From positions 74,441 through 138,440 of the forward strand of contig FMUA01000003.1 in the NCBI GenBank assembly GCA_900100595.1: DNA of 64,000 nt, read 5' to 3'. The position numbers and the translations under genes are program-made. This DNA is from Ruminococcaceae bacterium P7 (GTDB taxonomy: Bacteria; Bacillota; Clostridia; Oscillospirales; Acutalibacteraceae). Below the pieces are notes generated by a model, which saw only the letters and a program-made list of their open reading frames with translations, was not told where the DNA came from and ran no database searches. Of the stretch, positions 32,760 through 41,127 are shown in pieces (the first letter of the stretch is position 1; each line of letters starts with the position of its first letter).

Positions 32760-34004
32760 CTATCTTTCGGCGGCAAAGACGGGCAAAGCCCCGCCGCCTT
32801 CCATTGCCGTTGTCACGAAATAGCGGATGTCGTCCATAGCATGGTCATTTTGCTTGACAGGCGTATCCGCGCGCTTGTCGCAGTCCCAGCGGTAGAGAGA
32901 AAACTCCCTCCGCGCGGCGGCGCAGCTGCGGCAGATGCGGATCTCGCGCTTTTTTAGTGCCTGAGACACCCGCCTGATTCCGTTGACAACATTGTTTTGC
33001 GCAGGTACGACCGTGTACTTTCCGTGACGGCGGATCACCTCAATGAAGCTCGCGGCGGACGGGTCGACAACCACCTGTCTGATTTTTCTTTCGCCTGCCA
33101 GCACGCATAGTCCCTCGTAGTGCTCCTCATCGGTTTTCTGAAAGCCCTCGGCGCGGGAATCAAAGTAATACTCGTCGATCCTGTACCAGACGCCGTCCAG
33201 CCTGCCCCATAGACCGAACGACGCGGGATTGACCGTTCCGTAGTCGCAGGAGATGACGTACGCGTCAAAGCTCCCCTGCGGCACCTCGCAGTAGTACTCC
33301 TCCTCCGCCATAAACGGATAGACAGCGCCGTAAACCGCCACCCATTTACCGCGCACAAAGCGCTCGTAGAAAACGCCCGAGTACAGCGACTCGTACCTGC
33401 GCTTGACTTCCTCGGAGAGCGAGGGATTATCGTCCATCGTAAAGTGGAGGTAGAGCGCGTTCTTGCTCTCCGCCTGCCTGATCCACTCCGTATGGAACCA
33501 GTGCTCGGGATGCTCGGGGTTGCAGTTGAACCAGAACCGCGACCCGTCCACAGAGCACCGCGCGATCGCCTGCTCCACAAAGGAACGCGGCATCAGCGCG
33601 ACCTCGTCAAAAAGCACGCCCGCCAGCGTCATGCCCTGAATCAGCGCCGCAGACGCCTCGTCCTTACCGCCGAAAAGGTAGAAACGCTTCTGCCGTCCGC
33701 GATAGCGCACCAGCAGCAGGTTCTGCGACAGCTTCTCCTCGCAGGAAAAGCCGAGCGATTGCAAGAGCGGCAAAATCGGAGTCACCATATTGCGTCTCAG
33801 CGAACGAATGGTCTTGCCGCAGAGGGCAAAATCCGTGCCGCCGCGAAAATAGAAGCTCCAGATAACGAAGGACAGCGACATACAGAAGGTCTTGCCGCTC
33901 CTCACCGCTCCGTCGCAGATGATCGCGTCCCTGCCGCTGTCGGCGGACTGCTCATGCCACCAGCTCAGCACACGCAGCTGCTTCGGAGAAAAGCTCTCAA
34001 TCAT
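32760..34004 (-). CDS. Terminase large subunit, PBSX type (414 aa)
   Basis: DNA-packaging motor. The ATPase domain shows Walker A in DGAVRSGKTFCMSLSF (about residues 31-46) and Walker B in GVLFDEVALMP; the nuclease domain shows VISCDYGTVNPASFG and RQVVVDPSAASF with its acidic residues. All motifs are intact, which argues that packaging is still selected. The start MIESFSPKQ overlaps the small subunit gene by 8 bp; MAMIES six bases earlier is an alternative. Confidence 0.92.
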   Translation of the reverse strand: MIESFSPKQLRVLSWWHEQSADSGRDAIICDGAVRSGKTFCMSLSFVIWSFYFRGGTDFALCGKTIRSLRRNMVTPILPLLQSLGFSCEEKLSQNLLLVRYRGRQKRFYLFGGKDEASAALIQGMTLAGVLFDEVALMPRSFVEQAIARCSVDGSRFWFNCNPEHPEHWFHTEWIRQAESKNALYLHFTMDDNPSLSEEVKRRYESLYSGVFYERFVRGKWVAVYGAVYPFMAEEEYYCEVPQGSFDAYVISCDYGTVNPASFGLWGRLDGVWYRIDEYYFDSRAEGFQKTDEEHYEGLCVLAGERKIRQVVVDPSAASFIEVIRRHGKYTVVPAQNNVVNGIRRVSQALKKREIRICRSCAAARREFSLYRWDCDKRADTPVKQNDHAMDDIRYFVTTAMEGGGALPVFAAER

Positions 34005-34500
34005 CGCCATCACTTCCGGCGGCGCTCCTGCCGATCGCGTCGAACAGACTGTCCGCGGTACGGCTCTCCGCACTCATGGTCTCGAGCTTCTCCAACGCCT
34101 TGACGCGGTCAAAGAGCTTGATTTCCATCGCACCGTCCTTGGGACGTTTCAGCTCGGAAATCAGGAACAAATCCATCCTTCCGAGCTTTTCCCTGTCGGG
34201 CTCCTGCTCAAAGACCAGCGAAACCGCGTCGGACGCGTTGCCGAATGCGAGCCGCTGATAACCTGTCGCCGCCATACAGCCGAGAATTCTGTTCTGAATT
34301 GCAGCCAGACGCTCCAGCTCCTGCACAACGCGCTCGCGGCAGAGGAGCTTGCGTCCTGTCCGCACCGCGTCACGAAAGCCTGCCTCCCGCGCCGAGAGAG
34401 TCGCGTCGCCTGTCTGCACAAAGCAGAGACAGAATTCCTTTTCCCGTGGTGTCAGCTTGTTTTTGATAATCCCCACCTCCATGAAATAGTCGAAAGACAA
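33997..34500 (-). CDS. Terminase small subunit (167 aa)
   Basis: DNA-recognition subunit of the packaging machine. LTPREKEFCLCFVQTGDATLSAREAGFRDA is the typical N-terminal helix-turn-helix of Terminase_2/XtmA proteins, followed by VQELERLAAIQNRILG and a long C-terminal helix region. The start is uncertain: TTG at 34500 has GAAAGG five bases before it, while downstream ATG and GTG codons lie inside a GGAGGTGGGG run. First gene of the operon. Confidence 0.85.
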   Translation of the reverse strand: MSFDYFMEVGIIKNKLTPREKEFCLCFVQTGDATLSAREAGFRDAVRTGRKLLCRERVVQELERLAAIQNRILGCMAATGYQRLAFGNASDAVSLVFEQEPDREKLGRMDLFLISELKRPKDGAMEIKLFDRVKALEKLETMSAESRTADSLFDAIGRSAAGSDGDD

Positions 34501-34533
34501 AACTGCCTTTCACTACCCCCGCCAAAAACAAAA

Positions 34534-34557
34534 AAATTGCATAGTAGTATGCAATTT
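34534..34557 (-). promoter_or_regulatory. Perfect palindrome in front of the phage-like operon: operator or attenuator
   Basis: AAATTGCATA and TATGCAATTT form a perfect 10-bp inverted repeat around a 4-bp centre, 34 bp upstream of the first gene. Read on the minus strand it is followed by more T residues, so it could be a protein-binding operator or an AU-rich attenuator hairpin. No clear -35/-10 pair is visible around it. Confidence 0.55.
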
Positions 34558-34608
34558 AAAAATTTTTCTTCATTTTTTTATTTCACCCTTCTGAAACAGC
34601 GCAAAAAA

Positions 34609-34631
34609 GGCAGCCTGTCAAACAGGCTGCC
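34609..34631 (-). terminator. Intrinsic terminator of the pullulanase gene
   Basis: GGCAGCCTG and CAGGCTGCC form a 9-bp perfect stem with a 5-nt loop; on the minus strand T6 follows. It separates the pullulanase transcript from the phage-like operon. Confidence 0.9.
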
Positions 34632-34680
34632 CTAAAGGTGGTAGAACAATATGAAATTGTGTTAAATCAAATTGACTGCA

Positions 34681-37600
34681 TCAGCTCCATGAGCCATACA
34701 TCTTGGCTCCGCTGCCCTGACCGTAAGAGGTCATGACGAAGGTGCCGCCGATCCGGGTAGTCTGATCCTCAGTCTGGTTCCAGATATTGCTGGGATTCCA
34801 GCTGGGAGACGCGCCCTGTGGCAATCTGACGAAAAGGAGGCTTGAGCCGATATCACCCGAGAAGGTGACGCGGGAAGCATCTCCCGAGCCCTTGAGCCAG
34901 TGACCTTCTCCGCTGCCGCTCCAAGTCCAGATGTACCAATCCTCGGTTCCGCTGGCGACTGCAGTCGCGTTCAGATAAACGGAGGGTGCAGGCGGATCGG
35001 TGGGAGCCTCGGTCGGCTTCACGGTAGTAGGCTGCACGGTGGTAGGCGGTACAGTCGGCTTCTCGGTCGGCTTTACCGTGGTCGGAGCCTCGGTCGGCTT
35101 TTCGGTAGGCTTCGCGGTCGTCGGCTGAGTGGTAGGAGCAGGCGGCATGGGACCGTCCACATACTTGCCCGCGTTGCCGATGCCCGTTTCTAAGCTCGCG
35201 GCATAGCGCTGTACCATGGTGGCATCCGTAATGGTAACGATACCGTTGCCGTCGACATCACCCGCGATCTTCTGCGCCTCGGTCGGGGTAATGATCTCCG
35301 CCGCGATACGCTGGATCATCGTCGCGTCAACGATATTGATTTCACCGTCAAAGTTCACGTCTCCGACAAGAAGCTTGGTCACGGGAACGGTGACAGGCTG
35401 TGTCGTCGGTTCAGTTACGGGCTGAGTGGTGGGTTTTACGGTCGGCTTCTGTGTCGTCGGTTCCGTCGGCTTTTCGGTAGGCTTCACGGTGGTCGGCTCC
35501 GTCGGCTTGTCGGTGACAGGCTGTGTGGGCTGCTGACCGCCGGTATAGTAATAAATGACGTTGACGGCGCCTACGCTGTACTTGCCCGTCGCGTTGGCAG
35601 GCTCGATATAATCGGTTCTGCCCGCGAGAGGAGAGGTGGTATAGCTGTCGGTCGAGCTGACCTTGGAAGCGGTCTCGATCACGTCGTCCGCGATCTTCTG
35701 ACCGGTCTTGGCGTCAACATGGCTGGTGATGACTTTCGTGCCGAAGGTGGTCACGCCGCTCTCGATCCAGACCTCGCCGATGCAGAGGTAGCCGACGTCG
35801 CCGGGATCCTGCGCGGTATTGGTGGAGCCGTTGCCGTTGTGGAAGAGGGCGTACGCTCTGGGAGCGGTAAAGGTCGCGCCGTACCAGTTGCTGCCCTCGG
35901 AGGACATGACCTTCGCGGAATTCCACTTGCCGTTCAGCTCAACGGTCGCGCCTGCGTCGTTCGTGTAATACGCATAGCAGCGGACGGTTGACCAGTTGTT
36001 GGTATTCTTATAGTGGATCTTTACGGTGTTGGAAGCGAGAGGCGTGTAGACGTACTTGACGTCGACATCGCCGGAGAAGGTACCCGCGGCGTTTGCGGGA
36101 ATTTTGGAGGTATCGAGCTGATAGCCGGCGATTGCGACAGGCGCGGTGCTGTAGGACGCGCCGATCTTGTAGCGGGACTTTTCAGGCTCCGCAAGCTTCT
36201 TGCCGCTCGCGTCAACATGGGTGACGTTCACATAGCCCGAGCCTGCGCCGGAGGTCTGATAGACAAAGGTGACAGTGTAGCTGCCGCCCGCTGCAACGGT
36301 ACCGCTGGTCTCTCCCTGCGTATCGATCAGCTCATAGTCAAAGAGCAGGTCGGCGTCGGGAGTCGCGCGGTAGGTCATGCCTGCCTTGTAGGTGGCTGTC
36401 TGTGTCTTGAGTACATTGCCTGACTGGTCAACGTGGTTGACGGTCAGAGTACCCTCGCCGTCCTTGATCACGAGATTGTTGAAGCTCGCCTTGTCAACCA
36501 GAACAGCGCTGCCCTTTGCGGGAATGGAATAGGAGCTGCCCGAAACCTCGCCGAGGCTGGTAAGTCCCGCAGAGGTGCCGTTCGCTACAACGACCCATCC
36601 CGAGCCGCTGAGGTTGATCGTCCATGCCTGAGAACCGCCGTTGACGAGAACCGCGAGCTTGTTCCATTCGCCCGCCGTGTTGTTGGTGTAGGTGTAGGCG
36701 ACAACATCGCCCATCTCGGACTGGAAGCTCGGCGTCACAATAGAGGAAGCGTGGAGCGAGGAATAATTCTTTCTGATAGCGAGCATGCCCTTATAGTAAG
36801 CCGCCAGACCCGACATCGTCTTGACGCGGTTCCAATCGATCGCGTTGATGGAGTCGGGGGACTTGTAGGAGTTGTGGTTGCCCTGCTTGGTTCTGCCGAA
36901 CTCGGAGCCGGCGGTCATGAACGGGATGCCCTGGGAGGTGAGCAGGAGGGTGTAGATTTCCTTCATCTGCTTCTGGAACTCGGCGTTGGTACCCGTGTAA
37001 TCGGAGGAGCCGTTACTCTTGACGATCTTGTCCCACATAATCAGGTTATCGTGGGCGTCTGCATAGGAAAGCGCCTGAGCAGGGCTCTTTGGCGAAGCGG
37101 CGGAGTATACCTTACCCTTGACGCCGCTGACGATTTTGCTCGTGTTGGCGGAGGTGTTGCCCTGTACAAAGCCCTTGCCGATGGAATCGGTGTCGCCCTT
37201 GATGGCGTCGCGGTACTGGTCGCCGAACGCGCCGACTCTGGAATCCAGACGGGAAATACCCGTACCCTGCCAGCTGAAGATGGGGTCGGGATTCAGCGTA
37301 TCGCCGCCTGTCCACGGCTCGCCGTACATAAGTACCTTTCTGCCTGTGCCGTCGGCATAGAAGCCGTCGAGATTGCTTCTGATTTCGTTCATGGTGGCGA
37401 CGTCGTGCAGACCCATCAGGTCAAAGCGGAAGCCGTCGATATGATACTCGTCCATCCAGTATTTGATGGACTCGATCATAAACTTGCGGTACATCTTCTT
37501 GTCGGAAGCCGTCTCGTTGCCGCAGCCCGAGCCGTTGGAGAACTTCGTGGAAGAGTTCATACGGTAATAGTAACCGGGAACGGTCTTTTCAAAGCTGGAA

Positions 37601-38541
37601 GCTGTGTTGTAGGTATGGTTGTAAACAACGTCCATGACGACGGAGATGTTGCGGTCATGGAGCGCCTGGATCATCTGCTTGAATTCCTTGATTCTGACGT
37701 TGCCGTCATAGGGATTCGTGGAATAGGAACCCTCGGGAGCGTTGTAGTTCTGCGGGTCATAGCCCCAGTTGCGGTTGGTGGCCGACGGAGCGGTCTCGTC
37801 AACGGACTGGAAGTCATAGACGGGCATGAGCTGGACGCAGTTGATGCCCTGCTCAACGAGATAGTCGATACCTGTGGAGATGTCGCCCGCGGTACCGTTG
37901 AGCGTCGTGCCCGACTCGGTGAAGCCGAGGTACTTGCCTCTGTTGTCGTAGCTGACGCCCGAGCTCTCGGAAGCGGAGAAGTCGCGCACATGTACTTCCC
38001 AGACAACCGCTTCACCTGCGTTCTGGAACACAACATGCCTGTCGCTGTTCCAGCCGTCAGGGTCGGTGGAATCGAGGTCGACGACCATCGAGCGGTTGCC
38101 GTTGACGCCGACAGCCTTGGAATAAATATCCTGCGTCTCGTTGGTCTGTCCCTTGACGCTGATGACGTAGGTGTAATACTGATTCTTGTGGTCGCCGTTC
38201 AGCGACAGGCTCCATACGCCCGTGTTGCTGTCTTTGGACATGGGGTATTCGCCGATGGTACCCGAGCCGGACTCGCTGTCAGAGCCGGTCTTATAGAGCT
38301 TCACCTTTACGGAGGAAGCTTCGGGCGACCATGTTTTGAAGGTCGTGGCAGACGGCGAATAGGTGCTGCCGAGGTCTTGTACGTTGTACGCCTTTTCTGC
38401 GTAGTTTTCGAGATAGCTCTGGTTACTGTAGGCGCCGACAATATCTTCTGAGTCGGCGACAGCGGCTGAAGCGGCAAAGCTTGCCGAGCCGATGACCATG
38501 AGCGACGCAAGCAAAAGCGACAATGGTTTCCGGAATTTCAC
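34681..38541 (-). CDS. Secreted dockerin-containing type I pullulanase, multimodular (about 1286 aa)
   Basis: Cleaves alpha-1,6 branch points of starch and pullulan outside the cell. Order: signal peptide (KFRKPLSLLLASLMVIG), CBM48-like domain, GH13 barrel with NWGYDPQNYNAPEGSYS, nucleophile Asp374 in GFRFDLMG, acid/base Glu408 in YGEPWTGG and Asp498 in AHDN, then MucBP-like repeats (about 690-837), a CBM25/26-like domain (840-947), another MucBP-like repeat, Thr/Pro linkers, a type I dockerin (about 1058-1115), a second linker and a C-terminal 100-residue module I cannot place. The GTG start, seven bases after AGGAG, is preferred over ATG two bases after it. Confidence 0.92.
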   Translation of the reverse strand: MKFRKPLSLLLASLMVIGSASFAASAAVADSEDIVGAYSNQSYLENYAEKAYNVQDLGSTYSPSATTFKTWSPEASSVKVKLYKTGSDSESGSGTIGEYPMSKDSNTGVWSLSLNGDHKNQYYTYVISVKGQTNETQDIYSKAVGVNGNRSMVVDLDSTDPDGWNSDRHVVFQNAGEAVVWEVHVRDFSASESSGVSYDNRGKYLGFTESGTTLNGTAGDISTGIDYLVEQGINCVQLMPVYDFQSVDETAPSATNRNWGYDPQNYNAPEGSYSTNPYDGNVRIKEFKQMIQALHDRNISVVMDVVYNHTYNTASSFEKTVPGYYYRMNSSTKFSNGSGCGNETASDKKMYRKFMIESIKYWMDEYHIDGFRFDLMGLHDVATMNEIRSNLDGFYADGTGRKVLMYGEPWTGGDTLNPDPIFSWQGTGISRLDSRVGAFGDQYRDAIKGDTDSIGKGFVQGNTSANTSKIVSGVKGKVYSAASPKSPAQALSYADAHDNLIMWDKIVKSNGSSDYTGTNAEFQKQMKEIYTLLLTSQGIPFMTAGSEFGRTKQGNHNSYKSPDSINAIDWNRVKTMSGLAAYYKGMLAIRKNYSSLHASSIVTPSFQSEMGDVVAYTYTNNTAGEWNKLAVLVNGGSQAWTINLSGSGWVVVANGTSAGLTSLGEVSGSSYSIPAKGSAVLVDKASFNNLVIKDGEGTLTVNHVDQSGNVLKTQTATYKAGMTYRATPDADLLFDYELIDTQGETSGTVAAGGSYTVTFVYQTSGAGSGYVNVTHVDASGKKLAEPEKSRYKIGASYSTAPVAIAGYQLDTSKIPANAAGTFSGDVDVKYVYTPLASNTVKIHYKNTNNWSTVRCYAYYTNDAGATVELNGKWNSAKVMSSEGSNWYGATFTAPRAYALFHNGNGSTNTAQDPGDVGYLCIGEVWIESGVTTFGTKVITSHVDAKTGQKIADDVIETASKVSSTDSYTTSPLAGRTDYIEPANATGKYSVGAVNVIYYYTGGQQPTQPVTDKPTEPTTVKPTEKPTEPTTQKPTVKPTTQPVTEPTTQPVTVPVTKLLVGDVNFDGEINIVDATMIQRIAAEIITPTEAQKIAGDVDGNGIVTITDATMVQRYAASLETGIGNAGKYVDGPMPPAPTTQPTTAKPTEKPTEAPTTVKPTEKPTVPPTTVQPTTVKPTEAPTDPPAPSVYLNATAVASGTEDWYIWTWSGSGEGHWLKGSGDASRVTFSGDIGSSLLFVRLPQGASPSWNPSNIWNQTEDQTTRIGGTFVMTSYGQGSGAKMYGSWS

Positions 38542-38805
38542 TGTCATCACTCCTAAATAAAATAATAAAATTAATCTCAATCGGGCAAAATTCACCCACT
38601 CATACAAATATATTTTATCAAACACGCACAATGTTATTTTTCTTATTTAGAAATTAGCATTTGATTACAGTACAAACTTTGCATAATGTTTTTAGTCATA
38701 ATGACAACAGAAAGGGACTTTATTATAAAAAGTTCAAAATAAAAACTGACAAATCGGAAATTTCAGGGATTACGCAACATTTGCCAAAGATTTCCAAATA
38801 TTCTA

Positions 38806-38834
38806 TTGACAGGACTTGTGCAAAGTGATAGAAT
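38806..38834 (+). promoter_or_regulatory. Sigma-A promoter of the DUF6514-like gene
   Basis: TTGACA, a 17-bp spacer and TAGAAT, 39 bp before the start codon. The remaining gene-free bases between pullulanase and this gene (38542-38872) are AT-rich; I found no clear promoter for the pullulanase in them. Confidence 0.75.
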
Positions 38835-38872
38835 CAATGTGAAGTTTTTTCACATTTTAAACAGTGGTGGAT

Positions 38873-39082
38873 ATGGCGAGCTATTATTTGACAACACATA
38901 TCACCGCCGGGGGTACAAGCTACGGCGTGACGGGAACGGACAACCGAACAACAGTGACGTATGCGGACGTCACCGACAACAAAGACGAGCTTCAAAGGCT
39001 CGTCTTGCTCTGCAACCGGGAATCCCTGGAGCTTTGCCATTTTGAGGACGTTCTTGAGGATTTTCTGTCTTTTTCGGAATAG
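38873..39082 (+). CDS. Small protein, DUF6514-like (69 aa)
   Basis: The C-terminal LVLLCNRESLELCHFEDVLEDFL follows the pattern of a small ruminococcal and clostridial family (DUF6514) of unknown function, preceded by a beta-like TYADVTDNKDELQRL segment. No signal peptide or membrane segment. GGTGG precedes the ATG and a good promoter stands upstream, so it is likely expressed. The family assignment is from memory of the pattern. Confidence 0.6.
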   Translation: MASYYLTTHITAGGTSYGVTGTDNRTTVTYADVTDNKDELQRLVLLCNRESLELCHFEDVLEDFLSFSE

Positions 39083-39124
39083 ACTTTTTGGAAAAGCTGT
39101 GTTACAATAACGTCGGTGATAATC

Positions 39125-39991
39125 ATGATATGTAATCTATGTCCGAGAAAATGCAACGCCCTGCGCACCGCTCATACGGGGCAGGGCTTTTGTCAGATGG
39201 GCACGCTGCCCGTTGTGGCGCGGGTGGCGCCGCATTTCGGAGAGGAGCCGTGCATCAGCGGTACGCGCGGCAGCGGCACGGTGTTTTTCTCAGGCTGCAC
39301 GATGCGGTGCATGTTCTGTCAGAACTATGAGATATCCGCGCAGCAAAAGGGCGAAACGCTCACGCCTGCGGAGCTTGCGGAGTGTTACCGTATGCTCGAA
39401 AAAAGCGGCGTCCACAATATCAACCTCGTGACCGCCGACCATTTTGCCGAGGCAGTCGCCGAGAGCCTGCGGATCTACCGCCCGAATATTCCCGTTGTCT
39501 ACAACTGCAGCGGCTATCTCTCGCCGAAAATACTGACGCTGCTCGACGGGCTGGTGGATATCTGGCTGCCCGACTTCAAATACAGCGACGACCGTCTGGC
39601 GATGAAGCTGTCGCTCACGCCGGATTACGTCAACACCGCGCTCGCCGCGATCAAGGAAATGCTCTTTCAGGTGGGCAAGCCGCAGTTTGATAAGGACGGC
39701 ATCATGCAAAAGGGCGTGATCGTGCGTCATCTGATCCTGCCTGCGCATACGCGCAAGAGCATCGACGCGCTCGGGCTGCTCAAACGCACCTTCGGCGATG
39801 AGATTCTCGTCAGCCTGATGTGTCAGTACGTGCCGTGGGGCAAGGCGAAGAACGACCCCAAGCTCGGCAGGGTGATCACGCGCCGCGAGTACGACAAGGT
39901 CAAGGACGTCCTATTCGCGCTGGAGCTGGACGGCTTCACGCAGGACTTGTCCGCCGCCACAGCGGATTATATTCCCGACTGGGACGATTAA
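39125..39991 (+). CDS. PflA-like radical SAM protein (288 aa)
   Basis: The cluster motif CTMRCMFCQNYE (CxxxCxxC, about residues 58-65) binds the 4Fe-4S that cleaves SAM, and an N-terminal CNLCPRKCNALR adds four more Cys residues. This is the COG1313 group related to pyruvate formate-lyase activases; the target is unknown. No pyruvate formate-lyase gene is adjacent, so direct activation of PFL is unlikely. Start chosen at ATG behind GGTGAT. The stop is followed by a solo copy of the MITE end. Confidence 0.85.
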   Translation: MICNLCPRKCNALRTAHTGQGFCQMGTLPVVARVAPHFGEEPCISGTRGSGTVFFSGCTMRCMFCQNYEISAQQKGETLTPAELAECYRMLEKSGVHNINLVTADHFAEAVAESLRIYRPNIPVVYNCSGYLSPKILTLLDGLVDIWLPDFKYSDDRLAMKLSLTPDYVNTALAAIKEMLFQVGKPQFDKDGIMQKGVIVRHLILPAHTRKSIDALGLLKRTFGDEILVSLMCQYVPWGKAKNDPKLGRVITRREYDKVKDVLFALELDGFTQDLSAATADYIPDWDD

Positions 39992-39994
39992 TTA

Positions 39995-40015
39995 AAGGGA
40001 ACCTCTAAAAATTCC
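39995..40015 (+). repeat. Solo copy of the MITE terminal repeat (21 bp)
   Basis: Identical over 21 bp to the right end of the element at 17721-17741 (begins AAGGGAACCTCTAAAAATTC), here 3 bp after the stop codon of the radical SAM gene. No second end is found within 300 bp, so it is a fragment or an independent short repeat. Confidence 0.7.
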
Positions 40016-40030
40016 CTAAACATGATAAAG

Positions 40031-40051
40031 GGGGCTTGCGTCGCAAGCCCC
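40031..40051. terminator. Bidirectional intrinsic terminator
   Basis: GGGGCTTG and CAAGCCCC form a stem between the convergent radical SAM and ApbE genes, with CTTATT on one side and CCTTTATC on the other. Confidence 0.7.
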
Positions 40052-41080
40052 TTATTCAATGAGATTGATAGTAAAATCGAAACCCTTTGCCAACTGAAAG
40101 CTCTCCTTAGCGCCGTCCGTCATCCAGAGGTTGTTATCGGCATCCAGCAGGATGAAATCAAAATCACCTGCCTGTCTCCAATATTCCGCAGCCTTTTCCC
40201 TGCCCATGACAAACAGGGCGGTGGAGAGCGCGTCGCTGCGGAAACCGCTGTCGGAAATCACCGTGACGGAAACCGTGCCGTTGTCGACGGGATAACCCGT
40301 CTGCGGGTCGATGATGTGGCAATAGCGCCTTCCGTCCTGCTCAAAATAGCGCTCATAGTTGCCCGAGGTCGCGACGACCTTGTCGTGACAGGCAACCGAA
40401 CCGAAATAGGACGCGGTATTGTCAGGGGCGGCGATGCCGATTTTCCAGTCCCTGCCGTCGGACTTGGTGCCGACAGCCGCGACCGTACCGCCGAGGTTGA
40501 GGATTCCGGCGGTCACGCCGCGGCTTTCCATCGCACTGCGCGCTTTATCCGCCGCGTAGCCCTTCGCCACCGCTCCGAGGTCGATTTTCATGCCGTCCCC
40601 GATCTCCGCACGGTACGTATCGGATTCTGATGTTCCGGATTCCCGTTCGGAAAGCCGGATCCCTTCGCAGGACACGTTTTTCAGCAGCGCGTCTATTCTT
40701 TCCTGCGGGGGCACCTGAAACTCCTTGCTGATAAATCCCCATTCCTCCACCAGCGGATAAACGGAGATGTCGAGAAAACCCTCCAGACGGCGGCATTCGT
40801 CAAGCGACATACTCAGAAGCTCATAGGTTTCGCTTTCGACCGCAGTGTTTTTTTCACGGTTAAGCCTGCCGATATCGCTTTCCTCATCCGACGAGGAAAA
40901 CAAACTGTCCAGCCGCTCGATTTCCGCGCGGACAGCGGCAGCGGCGGAAGCGTCGCCGCAAATTTCGATATGCATAAAGGTGTCCATGCTCTCAAAGCTC
41001 TCGTTTGCCGACTCGGCAGGCGCGTAGGCGCACCCTGCCAAAAGAAGCGCCATGAGCAAGGCAGCAATTTTTTTCATCAT
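40052..41080 (-). CDS. apbE: FAD:protein FMN transferase, ApbE lipoprotein (342 aa)
   Basis: Attaches FMN covalently to Thr or Ser of flavoproteins such as Rnf and Nqr subunits at the membrane surface. The lipobox LLAGCAYA follows a short signal peptide; MDTFMHIEICG opens the domain, and KIDLGAVAKGYAADKA, NLGGTVAAVG and HIIDPQTGYPVDNGTVSVTVI with SDALSTALFVMG are family signatures. The start is set by GGAG six bases upstream. No rnf genes lie in the window. Confidence 0.93.
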   Translation of the reverse strand: MMKKIAALLMALLLAGCAYAPAESANESFESMDTFMHIEICGDASAAAAVRAEIERLDSLFSSSDEESDIGRLNREKNTAVESETYELLSMSLDECRRLEGFLDISVYPLVEEWGFISKEFQVPPQERIDALLKNVSCEGIRLSERESGTSESDTYRAEIGDGMKIDLGAVAKGYAADKARSAMESRGVTAGILNLGGTVAAVGTKSDGRDWKIGIAAPDNTASYFGSVACHDKVVATSGNYERYFEQDGRRYCHIIDPQTGYPVDNGTVSVTVISDSGFRSDALSTALFVMGREKAAEYWRQAGDFDFILLDADNNLWMTDGAKESFQLAKGFDFTINLIE

Positions 41081-41127
41081 AAATAACTCCGTTAAAAAAG
41101 GCGGCAGAAGCCGCCTCTTTTCATTTA

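Noticed and set aside
36433-38451. 672-codon open frame opposite the pullulanase gene
   Set aside because: No start signal or recognisable domain; the opposite strand carries all GH13 catalytic motifs.
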